Part shown: positions 1-7,842 of the stretch, piece by piece | How positions within the stretch are numbered: position 1 is the stretch's first letter | Layout of the letters: each line of letters begins with the position of its first letter | Source: Acidocella aquatica | GTDB lineage: Bacteria > Pseudomonadota > Alphaproteobacteria > Acetobacterales > Acetobacteraceae | Direction of reading: 5' to 3' | Length of the DNA: 64,000 bases | Assembly: GCF_030160635.1 (NCBI RefSeq) | Contig: NZ_BSOS01000024.1 | Span: 19,296-83,295, forward strand | Program-made: the position numbers and the translations under genes | Notes under the pieces: model-generated | What the model was told of the DNA's origin: nothing | What the model saw: the letters and a program-made list of their open reading frames with translations, nothing else | Databases searched by the model: none

Positions 1-552
1 AACCAGTTTGACAATCTGGCCAACCGCGAGGGCCACCGCGCCACCACCGGCGCCGAAATCTGGGCCCAGACCGGCGGCAAGGTGGATGCCTTCACCTGCG
101 CCTGCGGCACCGGCGGCACGCTGGCCGGGGTCAGCCTCGCGCTGAAGGCCCACAACCCGGATATCAAAATCGTCCTGGCCGACCCAGAGGGCAGCGGCCT
201 CTACGGCTGGGTGAAAAACGGCGATCTCACCATCACCGGCTCCTCCATCACCGAGGGCATCGGCCAGTCCCGCGTGCCGGAAAATCTGGGCGGCGCCATC
301 ATTGACGACGCCGAGCGCATCCCCGACCCGGAGGCGCTGGAACAAGTGTTCGACCTGCTGATCCACGAGGGCCTCTCCGTCGGCGGCTCGGCCGGCATCA
401 ACGTCGCCGCCGCCATCCGCGTCGCCAAAACCCTCGGCCCGGGCCACACCATCGTCACCATCCTGTGCGACGGCGGGGCGCGCTACCAGAGCAAGCTCTT
501 CAACCCGGAATTCCTGCGCTCCAAAAACCTGCCGGTGCCGGCATGGCTCTAG
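1..552 (+). CDS. cysK: Cysteine synthase A, C-terminal part (5' end outside the window)
   Basis: PLP-dependent O-acetylserine sulfhydrylase, which makes cysteine from O-acetylserine and sulfide in the cytoplasm. The reading frame is open from the first base; 183 residues are visible of a family that is normally about 310-330 long, so the N-terminal part with the PLP lysine lies outside. Visible motifs are NQFDN at the left edge, the phosphate-binding loop CGTGGTLAG, GGSAGIN, and the CysK-type C-terminus with RYQSKLFNPEFL. The stop overlaps the start of the downstream amidase by 10 bases, so the two are probably co-transcribed. A cystathionine beta-synthase-like relative cannot be excluded from this fragment, but the C-terminus favours CysK. 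Confidence 0.88.
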   Translation, partial: NQFDNLANREGHRATTGAEIWAQTGGKVDAFTCACGTGGTLAGVSLALKAHNPDIKIVLADPEGSGLYGWVKNGDLTITGSSITEGIGQSRVPENLGGAIIDDAERIPDPEALEQVFDLLIHEGLSVGGSAGINVAAAIRVAKTLGPGHTIVTILCDGGARYQSKLFNPEFLRSKNLPVPAWL

Positions 553-1907
553 AAGACCCCTCAACGCTTGACGCCGAGGAGCTGCTGGCCGCCTACGCCG
601 CCAAAACCCTCACCCCGCTGCAGGCGCTGCAATCCATCACCGAGCGCATCGCGCGGCGCAACCCCGAGATCAACGCCTTCGCGGTGATGAACCCAGCCGC
701 CCTGCGTGACGCCCAGGCCAGCACCGCCCGCTGGGCCGCCGGCGCGCCGCAAGGCGTGCTGGACGGTGTGCCCGTCACCATCAAAGACATTATAGACGTC
801 GCGGGCCTGCCCACCCGGCGCGGCAGCAAAACCTCAAGCCCCGCGCCCCAGCCAGTGGACTCCCCCGCCGTCACCGCCCTGCGCGCCGCCGGGGCGGTGA
901 TTTTGGGGAAAACCACCACCACCGAATTCGGCTGGAAAAGCCCCGGCGACTGCCCGGCCACCGGCATCACCCGCAACCCCTGGAACCCAGCCCACACCCC
1001 CGGCGGCTCCTCCTCCGGCGCCGCCGCCGCCGCCGCCGCGTTTTTCGGCCCGCTGCATGTGGGCACCGATGCCGGCGGCTCTATCCGCATCCCCGCCGCC
1101 TGGTCCGGCGTGGTCGGCCTCAAGCCCAGCTTCGGCCGTGTGCCGCAATGGCCGCTGGGCGCTTTCGGCCATGTCGCCGTCGCCGGGCCCATCACCCGCA
1201 CGGTGCGCGATGCCGCCCTCATGCTCTCCGCCACCGCCGGTTTCGCCCCGCGCGACCCCTTCTCCCTGCCCGAGCCAAAACGTGACTTCCTGGCCGGTAT
1301 CGAGGACGGCGTGGCCGGCCTGCGCATCGGCATCCTCACCAGCCCCGGCTTCGCCGCCCCGGCGGATGATGACGCGATGGACGCCCTGCAATCCGCCCGT
1401 CAAATCCTCGAATCCCTCGGCGCGAAACTGGTCGAGGCCACCATCCCCCTGCCGGACGCCTCCGCCAGCTTCGCCAAAATCTGGGGCGCCGCCCTGGCCC
1501 GCCAGGTCGCCGCCATCGCGCCGGAGCATCGCGCCCTGCTGGATTACGGCCTCACCAGCCTCGCCCAACAATTCGCCCAGACCACGGCGATTGACATGCT
1601 AGAGGCTGAAGCCCTGCGCGTGCAGGCCGCCCACGCCATGGCCACCGCTGATTATGATGCGCTGATCTGCCCCTGCGTCCCCCAGGCCGCCCCGCTTGCC
1701 GGTGTCCCGGTGGAAGACCCCGTCCACGCCCTGATGCACCATTGGGCACCGTGGACATTGCTCTTCAACCTCACCCGCCAGCCGGCGATCTCGCTGCCCA
1801 TGGGGGTGAATGCCGCCGGCCTGCCGGTCGCCGTGCAAATCGCAGCCCCTCTGTACCGTGACGATGTGGTCCTCAAAATCGCCCGCGCGGTGGAAAAAAT
1901 GGTGTAG
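543..1907 (+). CDS. Amidase (amidase signature family)
   Basis: Cytoplasmic amide hydrolase of the GatA/FAAH superfamily, 454 residues from ATG 543. The Ser-cisSer-Lys triad is visible with canonical spacing: Lys81 (TIKDIIDV), Ser156 in GGSSSG and nucleophile Ser180 in DAGGSIRIPA. I chose ATG 543 because it overlaps the cysK stop and matches the usual family N-terminus; a longer frame back to 465 lies inside cysK. There is no gatB or gatC nearby, so it is unlikely to be the aminoacyl-tRNA amidotransferase subunit. Substrate unknown. The last codons and the stop are the first copy of a 15-bp tandem repeat that continues downstream. Confidence 0.85.
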   Translation: MALEDPSTLDAEELLAAYAAKTLTPLQALQSITERIARRNPEINAFAVMNPAALRDAQASTARWAAGAPQGVLDGVPVTIKDIIDVAGLPTRRGSKTSSPAPQPVDSPAVTALRAAGAVILGKTTTTEFGWKSPGDCPATGITRNPWNPAHTPGGSSSGAAAAAAAFFGPLHVGTDAGGSIRIPAAWSGVVGLKPSFGRVPQWPLGAFGHVAVAGPITRTVRDAALMLSATAGFAPRDPFSLPEPKRDFLAGIEDGVAGLRIGILTSPGFAAPADDDAMDALQSARQILESLGAKLVEATIPLPDASASFAKIWGAALARQVAAIAPEHRALLDYGLTSLAQQFAQTTAIDMLEAEALRVQAAHAMATADYDALICPCVPQAAPLAGVPVEDPVHALMHHWAPWTLLFNLTRQPAISLPMGVNAAGLPVAVQIAAPLYRDDVVLKIARAVEKMV

Positions 1908-1950
1908 GAAAAAATGGTGTAGGAAAAAATGGTGTAGGAAAAAATGGTGT
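1892..1950. repeat. Four tandem copies of a 15-bp unit at the amidase stop codon
   Basis: The unit ggaaaaaatggtgta occurs at 1892-1906, 1907-1921 and 1922-1936, with a fourth copy at 1937-1950 that diverges after its last t. The first copy holds the amidase's final Lys-Met-Val codons and its stop, so each later copy repeats an in-frame stop. The repeat ends two bases before the stop of the convergent DUF952 gene. It looks like slippage or unequal recombination at the 3' end of a gene and has no spacer structure. Confidence 0.95.
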
Positions 1951-1952
1951 CG

Positions 1953-2288
1953 TCAGGGCAGTTTTACGCTGCCGTCCGCCGCGCGCGCCAGCGGTGCATG
2001 GGCCACCACCGCGGCGATGCTCAACCGGCCGTAGAGATGCGGAAATTTCTGCCCCCCGCGCGAGACCTCCCAACGCACGGCCTCGCCCAGCGCCGCCAAA
2101 TCCACCGCCGCCGCCACCAGATTATCCTGCCCGGCGAAATGCCGGTCCACTGTCTCGCGCACCTGGGCAGCGGTGGAGAGGTGGATATATCCATCCGCCT
2201 GATCCACCGGCGCGCCATCAAACACCCCGGCCTTCAGCGCGGCGAACTCCGTGCCGGTTAATATTTTATAGGCGATCGCATCGTTCAT
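1953..2288 (-). CDS. DUF952 family protein
   Basis: Small cytoplasmic protein of 112 residues with the DUF952 pattern: YKILTGTEF near the start, DGYIHLSTAAQV, then RWEVSRGGQKFPHLYG. The family has no established biochemical role. I chose ATG 2288 because gggag lies just upstream and the encoded MNDAIAYKI matches the family start; an in-frame extension to 2351 is compositionally odd. It converges on the amidase with only the tandem repeat between them and diverges from the aminotransferase. Confidence 0.8.
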   Translation of the reverse strand: MNDAIAYKILTGTEFAALKAGVFDGAPVDQADGYIHLSTAAQVRETVDRHFAGQDNLVAAAVDLAALGEAVRWEVSRGGQKFPHLYGRLSIAAVVAHAPLARAADGSVKLP

Positions 2289-2438
2289 ACCCGCTCTCCC
2301 GCATCTGCCGCCCGCAATTCTACCCCAGGCCCGCCGCGCAACCAAAGCCATGCCTCTAAATCATAGTGCATCATAAAAATTTTTCTGGTATTGGGTGTTT
2401 AAAATAGTTAACTAGAGAAAACGCAGAGGAGCCGCACC
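2289..2438. promoter_or_regulatory. Divergent intergenic region between DUF952 gene and aminotransferase
   Basis: 150 bases, with an AT-rich stretch at about 2360-2420 in otherwise very GC-rich DNA. It must hold promoters for both divergent genes. I could not place a convincing -35/-10 pair. A clear aggag Shine-Dalgarno sequence lies shortly before ATG 2439. Confidence 0.45.
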
Positions 2439-3761
2439 ATGCCAGACACCCACGCCCCAAGTAACGTCCCGCTTGTTCACCAATGGATGCCTTTCACCGC
2501 CAACCGGCAGTTTCTGGAGCAGCCCCGGCTGATCACGGGCGCTGAAGGTGTCTATTATTATAATACACGTGGTGACAAAATCTTTGACGGTTCATCCGGT
2601 CTTTACTGCATTCCGCTGGGCCACGGCCGCCGCGAAATCCGCGAAGCCGTCACCCAGCAGATGCAGGAGCTGGATTACGCCCCGCCGTTTCAATACGGCG
2701 TCCCGGCGGCCTTCCGTCTCGCCGCCGAGATGGCCGAAATGCTCCCCCCCGGCCTCAACCGCGTCATCTTCTCCGGCTCCGGTTCCGAATCAGTCGAAAC
2801 CGCGCTGAAAATCGCCATCCAATATCACCGCGTCCGCGGCGAGGGGCAGCGCCAGCGCATCGTCGGCCGTGAGCGCGGCTACCATGGCGTCAACTTTGGC
2901 GGATGGTCCGTCGGCGGCATGGTCAACAACCGCAAGAGCTTCGGCCTCGGCCTGCCTGGCGCGCTGCACATGCGCCACACCAAAATCCCCGAAAACCAGT
3001 ACGAGATGGGCGAGGGCACCCATGGCGCCAACCTCGCGGATGATCTGCAGCGTTTTGTTGATCTCCACGGCGCCGACACCATCGCCGCCTGCATCGTCGA
3101 GCCGATCGCCGGTTCCACCGGCATCCTGGTCCCGCCCAAGGGCTATCTGCAGCGCCTGCGCGACATTTGCACCAAGCACGGCATCCTGCTGATCTTCGAT
3201 GAAGTCATCACCGGCTTCGGCCGCACCGGGCAGAATTTCGCGGCGCAGACCTTTGGCGTCACGCCCGATATCATGACCATGGCCAAGGCGCTCACCAACG
3301 GCTCCATCCCGATGGCGGCGACCGCGGTGCGCGAGGAGGTCCAGCAGACCATTCTCGATGCCGCGCCCGAGAACAACATCGAGTTCTACCATGGCTACAC
3401 CTATTCCGGGCACCCCGTTGCCTGCGCGGCTGCCCTGGCGACGTTGAAAATCTTCCGCGAGGAAGACACCTTCGCCCGCGTGCGCAATCTCGCCCCAGCC
3501 TTCCTGGAGCAGATCGGCGCGTTCAAGGATCTGCCCTACGTCACCGACACGCGCGGCTACGGCCTGCTCAGCGCGGTGGAGCTGGAGCCAAAAGGCAAGC
3601 CCGGCGACCGGGGCTTCAACATTCTCTGCAAGGCGTTCGAGGCCGGTCTGGTGCTGCGCGCGGCGGGCGACACCATCGTCCTCGCCCCGCCATTTGCCGC
3701 CACGGCGGACGAGCTTTCGCAGATGATCGATATCATGCGAAAAGTCATCAAAGAGAGCTAG
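2439..3761 (+). CDS. Omega-amino acid--pyruvate aminotransferase (class III)
   Basis: PLP-dependent class III aminotransferase, 440 residues, transferring the omega-amino group of beta-alanine or related amines to pyruvate. The PLP lysine is Lys283 in MAKALTNG, the pyridine-nitrogen Asp is Asp254 in IFDEVITGFGRTG, and SGSGSESVETALK is the phosphate-loop region. The N-terminal HQWMPFTANR is typical of beta-alanine:pyruvate aminotransferases. The gene stands 14 bases before an aldehyde dehydrogenase, which fits conversion of an omega-amino acid to a semialdehyde and then to an acid. The exact substrate (beta-alanine, GABA or a polyamine product) is inferred from the pairing. Confidence 0.85.
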   Translation: MPDTHAPSNVPLVHQWMPFTANRQFLEQPRLITGAEGVYYYNTRGDKIFDGSSGLYCIPLGHGRREIREAVTQQMQELDYAPPFQYGVPAAFRLAAEMAEMLPPGLNRVIFSGSGSESVETALKIAIQYHRVRGEGQRQRIVGRERGYHGVNFGGWSVGGMVNNRKSFGLGLPGALHMRHTKIPENQYEMGEGTHGANLADDLQRFVDLHGADTIAACIVEPIAGSTGILVPPKGYLQRLRDICTKHGILLIFDEVITGFGRTGQNFAAQTFGVTPDIMTMAKALTNGSIPMAATAVREEVQQTILDAAPENNIEFYHGYTYSGHPVACAAALATLKIFREEDTFARVRNLAPAFLEQIGAFKDLPYVTDTRGYGLLSAVELEPKGKPGDRGFNILCKAFEAGLVLRAAGDTIVLAPPFAATADELSQMIDIMRKVIKES

Positions 3762-3775
3762 AGGAAGTATAGATA

Positions 3776-5209
3776 ATGTATCAGGACGTTTTGCTGCATA
3801 TCGCGGGCAAGTGGCGCGCGGCCCATGGTGGCCGCACGCTTGGTGTCGTCAACCCCGCGACGGAAGAGGTCATCGGCACGCTGGCCCATGCCGGCATTCC
3901 CGACCTTGACGAAGCACTGGAATCCGCCGCCGCCGGTTTTGCCGTGTGGCGGAAACTCTCGGCCTATGAGCGCAGCAAGATCATGCGCAAGGCGGCCGAT
4001 CTGGTGCGTGAGCGCAGCGAGTCCATCGCCCGGCTCATGACCGCGGAGCAGGGCAAGCCCCTGGCCGAGGCGCGGATGGAAATTCTCGGCTCGGCGGATG
4101 TGATCGACTGGTTCGCCGAGGAAGGCCGGCGCGCCTATGGCCGCGTCATCCCGGCGCGCGCGGCGGGCATCTACCAGCTCTCGCTGCGTGAGCCTGTCGG
4201 CGTTGTCGCGGGGTTCACGCCGTGGAACTTCCCGATGAGCCAGGCCGTGCGCAAGGTCTCCGCCGCCCTGGCGGCAGGCTGCGCGTTCATCCTGAAAGGG
4301 CCGGAGGAAACTCCCGCGAGCTGCGCCGAACTGGTGCGCGCTTTTGTTGATGCCGGAACCCCCGCCGGCGTGGTCCAGCTTGTCTTCGGCGTCCCGGCGG
4401 AAATCTCCGAATATCTGATTCCCCACCCGGTGGTGAAGAAAATTTCCTTCACCGGCTCAACCGTCGTGGGCAAGCATCTGGCCGCCCTGGCCGGTGCGCA
4501 CATGAAGCGCGCGACGATGGAGCTGGGCGGCCACGCCCCGGCGATTATTTTCAACGACGCTGATCTCGACGCGGCGGCCACCATTCTCGCCGCCAACAAG
4601 TTCCGCAACGCCGGGCAGGTTTGCGTGGCCCCCACGCGCTTCATCGTGCAGAACGAGGTCTACCAGCCGTTCCTGCAAAAATTCGTCGCCAAATGCGAGG
4701 CCATCAAACTCGGCAACGGCCTGGAGGATGGCACCACCATGGGCCCGCTCGCCAATGACCGCCGGGTCGCGGCGATGGAGTCGCTGCTCGCCGATGCCGT
4801 GGGCAAGGGTGCCAAAATCGCCACCGGCGGCAAGCGTTCAGGCAACAAGGGCTATTTCTTCGAGCCGACGGTGGTGACCGATATCCCCCTCGATGCCCGC
4901 GTGCTGCACGAGGAGCCATTCGGCCCGCTGGCGCTGTTCATGCCCTTCGGCAGTTTTGACGACGCGATCGCCGAAGCCAACCGTCTGCCCTACGGTCTCG
5001 CGGCCTACGCCTACACCCGCTCCGCCACCACGGCGGCGGGCCTCGGCGCTGGCATCGAGTCCGGCATGGTGGGCATCAACCACCACGGCCTGGCGCTGCC
5101 TGAAACGCCGTTCGGCGGCATGAAGGACAGCGGCTACGGCTCGGAAGGCGGCGCCGAAGGGCTGGAGCCTTATCTGGTGACGAAGTTTGTAACCCAGGCC
5201 AGCGTTTAA
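3776..5209 (+). CDS. NAD(P)-dependent semialdehyde dehydrogenase (GabD-like ALDH)
   Basis: Aldehyde dehydrogenase superfamily, 477 residues. Catalytic Cys283 lies in NAGQVCVAP, the general base Glu249 in MELGGHAP, and the cofactor-binding GFTPWNFP and FTGSTVVG motifs are present. Length and motifs are those of succinate-semialdehyde dehydrogenases rather than CoA-acylating malonate-semialdehyde dehydrogenases. It probably oxidises the semialdehyde made by the upstream aminotransferase. The pair is followed by a strong terminator. Confidence 0.85.
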   Translation: MYQDVLLHIAGKWRAAHGGRTLGVVNPATEEVIGTLAHAGIPDLDEALESAAAGFAVWRKLSAYERSKIMRKAADLVRERSESIARLMTAEQGKPLAEARMEILGSADVIDWFAEEGRRAYGRVIPARAAGIYQLSLREPVGVVAGFTPWNFPMSQAVRKVSAALAAGCAFILKGPEETPASCAELVRAFVDAGTPAGVVQLVFGVPAEISEYLIPHPVVKKISFTGSTVVGKHLAALAGAHMKRATMELGGHAPAIIFNDADLDAAATILAANKFRNAGQVCVAPTRFIVQNEVYQPFLQKFVAKCEAIKLGNGLEDGTTMGPLANDRRVAAMESLLADAVGKGAKIATGGKRSGNKGYFFEPTVVTDIPLDARVLHEEPFGPLALFMPFGSFDDAIAEANRLPYGLAAYAYTRSATTAAGLGAGIESGMVGINHHGLALPETPFGGMKDSGYGSEGGAEGLEPYLVTKFVTQASV

Positions 5210-5269
5210 CCCAGGCCCAGGCGGCGGCGCTTCCTGTGAGGCGCCCCGCCCCGGACCACGCCTGAAATA

Positions 5270-5314
5270 AAAAAACCTCCGGTCAGCGCGTTGGGCGCCA
5301 GCCGGAGGTTTTTT
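5270..5314. terminator. Bidirectional intrinsic terminator
   Basis: Perfect 13-base arms (5270-5282 and 5302-5314, core cctccgg/ccggagg) flanked by A6 on the left and T6 on the right. It separates the convergent aldehyde dehydrogenase and FYDLN-acid genes and can end transcription in both directions. Confidence 0.95.
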
Positions 5315-5332
5315 GTGGCCGCATAAACGAAT

Positions 5333-5659
5333 TTAGCGTTCGGTGTCGTCTGATTCCGGCTGCACGTCGATATCGGCGTCGAGCACGTCGGCATCGTCGT
5401 CCAGATCGTCATCTTCCAGAATGTCCTCGTCGTCGCCGTCATCGACAACCTCGACATCCACATCATCCGGGTCGACCGCCGCCGGTTTGACGACTTTCTT
5501 CACTTCCTCGGGCATCGGCGCGGCGCGCTTGAGGCGCGGCTGCTCGGCCGGCTGCTCGGTCGCGCATTTCGGGCAGACCGCCGGCTCCTTGCCGAGATCG
5601 AAAAACCGAGCCCCGCACGACACGCAGGTATGTTTTGATCCTAGTTCCGGTTTCGCCAT
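5333..5659 (-). CDS. FYDLN acid family protein (TIGR02300 type)
   Basis: 108 residues. The N-terminal half is a small zinc ribbon with two Cys-x2-Cys knuckles (CVSC and CPKC) around the signature GARFFDLGK. The C-terminal half is almost entirely Asp and Glu with interspersed Val and Ile. The family is found in alphaproteobacteria, typically next to aroA-cmk as here, and has no known function. I chose ATG 5659 (MAKPELGSKHTC); the frame is open to 5692 but those residues are not family-like. Confidence 0.88.
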   Translation of the reverse strand: MAKPELGSKHTCVSCGARFFDLGKEPAVCPKCATEQPAEQPRLKRAAPMPEEVKKVVKPAAVDPDDVDVEVVDDGDDEDILEDDDLDDDADVLDADIDVQPESDDTER

Positions 5660-5757
5660 GCCCAACCTCTGCTCTGAACGCGATTTCAACAAGGGCGGCG
5701 CGATGCCATGCCCAGCCAGCTATGTCAAACGGCTTACCTTATGCTAAGCGGCGCGGC

Positions 5758-7092
5758 ATGGAGACACAACCCGCACGGCCACTGGCCGCCCGCCGCCCAT
5801 CAACGCCCCTCGCCGGGGAAATCGCCGTTCCCGGCGACAAATCGATCAGCCACCGGGCCTTGATGTTCGGCGCTCTGGCGGTTGGCCAGACGCGCATAAC
5901 AGGCCTGCTGGAGGGCGAGGATGTGTTGCGCACCGCCGCCGCCATGCGCGCCCTGGGTGCCGAGATTACCCGCGATGGCGGCGACTGGCTGGTCTCGGGC
6001 CGGGGAATCGGCGGGCTGACGCCCCCCGAGGATGTTCTGGACATGGGCAATTCCGGCACCGCGGCGCGCCTGCTGGCGGGGATTCTAGCGACGCATGATT
6101 TTTCCTCCGTGATGACCGGCGATGCGAGCCTGCGCAAGCGGCCGATGGGGCGGGTGATCGAGCCGCTCAAGGCCTCTGGAGCGGTGTTCACGGCACGCGA
6201 GGGCAACCGGCTGCCCTTGACCATCCAGGGCGCGCGGGATGCCCTGCCGATCACCTACCGGCTGCCTGTGGCCTCGGCGCAGGTGAAGTCGGCGATTTTG
6301 CTGGCGGGGCTGAACGCGCGGGGCATCACCGAGGTGGAGGAGCCCGAGCCGACGCGTGACCATTCGGAGAACATGCTCACGCATTTCGGCGCGCAGGTGA
6401 AGGTGACGCAGGCGGGGCGGGGCAGGATGATCCGCCTGACCGGCCAGCCGGAGCTGCGCGCGGCCGATGTGGTGGTGCCGGGCGATCCGTCCTCGGCGGC
6501 GTTTCCGCTGGTGGCGGGGCTGCTGGTGGCGGGCTCGAAGCTGGTGATCAACGGCGTCGGGCTGAACCCGCTGCGCACCGGGCTGTTTGACACTTTGCGC
6601 GAGATGGGCGCGGAGCTGGAGATCCGTGATTTCCGGATTCAGGGCGGCGAGAATGTTGGCGATATTCATGTCGAGCATACCGCGCTGGTGGCGGTGGATG
6701 TCCCGGCCGGGCGGGCGCCGAGCATGATCGACGAATACCCGGTGCTGGCCGTGGCCTGCGCCTGCGCGCGCGGGGTGTCGCGGTTGCGGGGCCTCTCGGA
6801 GCTGCGGGTGAAGGAGAGCGACCGGCTGGCCGCCACGGCCGCCATGTTGCGCGCCGGGGGCGTGCGGGTCGAGATCGAGGGGGATGACCTGATCATCCAT
6901 GGCAGCACGCAGCCCGCGGGCGGCGGGCTGGTGGAGACCCATATGGACCACCGGCTGGCGATGAGCGCGCTGGTGTTCGGCCAGGCCACCCGCGAGCCGA
7001 TGCGCATTGACGATGCGAGCTTCATCGACACCTCGTTTCCGGGATTCGTGGCGCTGATGCGCCGGCTGGGCGCGGATATTTCGGTGCCATGA
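5758..7092 (+). CDS. aroA: 3-phosphoshikimate 1-carboxyvinyltransferase (EPSP synthase)
   Basis: Sixth step of the shikimate pathway: transfers enolpyruvyl from PEP to shikimate-3-phosphate. 444 residues from ATG 5758. Motifs include VPGDKSISHRALM, GNSGTAARLLAG, the LPITYRLPVASAQVKSAIL region, and SELRVKESDR. The Gly-Asn-Ser-Gly-Thr-Ala form of the second motif is that of alphaproteobacterial (class II-like) enzymes. An in-frame ATG at 5722 has no visible Shine-Dalgarno. The stop overlaps cmk by four bases. Confidence 0.95.
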   Translation: METQPARPLAARRPSTPLAGEIAVPGDKSISHRALMFGALAVGQTRITGLLEGEDVLRTAAAMRALGAEITRDGGDWLVSGRGIGGLTPPEDVLDMGNSGTAARLLAGILATHDFSSVMTGDASLRKRPMGRVIEPLKASGAVFTAREGNRLPLTIQGARDALPITYRLPVASAQVKSAILLAGLNARGITEVEEPEPTRDHSENMLTHFGAQVKVTQAGRGRMIRLTGQPELRAADVVVPGDPSSAAFPLVAGLLVAGSKLVINGVGLNPLRTGLFDTLREMGAELEIRDFRIQGGENVGDIHVEHTALVAVDVPAGRAPSMIDEYPVLAVACACARGVSRLRGLSELRVKESDRLAATAAMLRAGGVRVEIEGDDLIIHGSTQPAGGGLVETHMDHRLAMSALVFGQATREPMRIDDASFIDTSFPGFVALMRRLGADISVP

Positions 7093-7709
7093 TCATCGCC
7101 ATCGACGGGCCGGCGGCGGCGGGCAAGGGCACGCTGGCGCGCCGGATCGCGGCGGCGCTCGGCTTGCCGTATCTCGATACCGGGATGCTCTACCGCGCGG
7201 TGGGGCGGCTGGTGCTGGAGGCGGGGGGCGACCCGGCCGATCCGGTGGCGGCAACGGCGGCGGCCAAGGCGCTGCGGGCGGCGGATTTCGCCAGGGGCGA
7301 TCTGCGCGATGCGGCGGCCAGCAAGGCGGCAAGCCAGGTGGCGTCAATCCCCGAGGTGCGGGCGGCGCTGCTGGCGTTTCAGCGGCAGTTCGGCAATGAA
7401 AACGGCGCGGTGCTGGACGGGCGCGATATCGGGACGATTATTTTCCCCGAGGCGGATGTGAAATTATTCGTCACGGCGAGCCTGGAGGCGCGGGCGGGGC
7501 GGCGGCATGCCGAACTGTGCGCCAAGGGCGATGAGGTTTCGCTGGAGGCGGTGCGCGAGGATCTGGCGGCGCGCGACGAGGCGGATGCCAGGCGGGCGGC
7601 GGCGCCGCTGGTGGCCGCGGCGGATGCGATTTTGTTCGACACCACCGAGATGGATGCCGACGCGGCGTTTGCCCGCGCGCTGGCGTTGATAGAGGCGCGG
7701 GTGCAATAA
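7089..7709 (+). CDS. cmk: Cytidylate kinase
   Basis: Phosphorylates CMP and dCMP with ATP. 206 residues with P-loop GPAAAGKGTLARRIA, the substrate motif YLDTGMLYRAV and DGRDIGTIIFPEA. ATG 7089 overlaps the aroA stop as ATGA, giving translational coupling. In most proteobacteria rpsA follows cmk; here the next gene is on the opposite strand. Confidence 0.95.
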   Translation: MIIAIDGPAAAGKGTLARRIAAALGLPYLDTGMLYRAVGRLVLEAGGDPADPVAATAAAKALRAADFARGDLRDAAASKAASQVASIPEVRAALLAFQRQFGNENGAVLDGRDIGTIIFPEADVKLFVTASLEARAGRRHAELCAKGDEVSLEAVREDLAARDEADARRAAAPLVAAADAILFDTTEMDADAAFARALALIEARVQ

Positions 7710-7716
7710 GCAGCTG

Positions 7717-7747
7717 CTTCACATGGAGCTTTTGTGAAGATGTTTTT
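7717..7747 (+). terminator. Probable intrinsic terminator after cmk
   Basis: Seven-base stem cttcaca/tgtgaag (7717-7723 and 7733-7739) followed after three bases by a run of five T. The stem is short and AT-leaning, so efficiency is uncertain. It would end an aroA-cmk transcript before the convergent asmA gene. Confidence 0.55.
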
Positions 7748-7842
7748 CTAGAGTACCCGTTGTGGTCAAGCGGCTTTAGCTTCCCACTTGCGCCCCAATT
7801 TGCGCGGGTGCGTGCCGGAAACACAACAAACGGCCGGCTGCG

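Noticed and set aside
1892..1950. Tandem repeat as a possible CRISPR remnant
   Set aside because: Units are directly adjacent with no spacers and no cas genes are present.
1810..2034. Frame encoding a KKWCR repeat protein
   Set aside because: It is only the translation of the 15-bp tandem repeat in another frame and overlaps the amidase end.
7750..7842. Possible remnant of rpsA after cmk
   Set aside because: No S1-domain-like translation was found in any frame of this gap.
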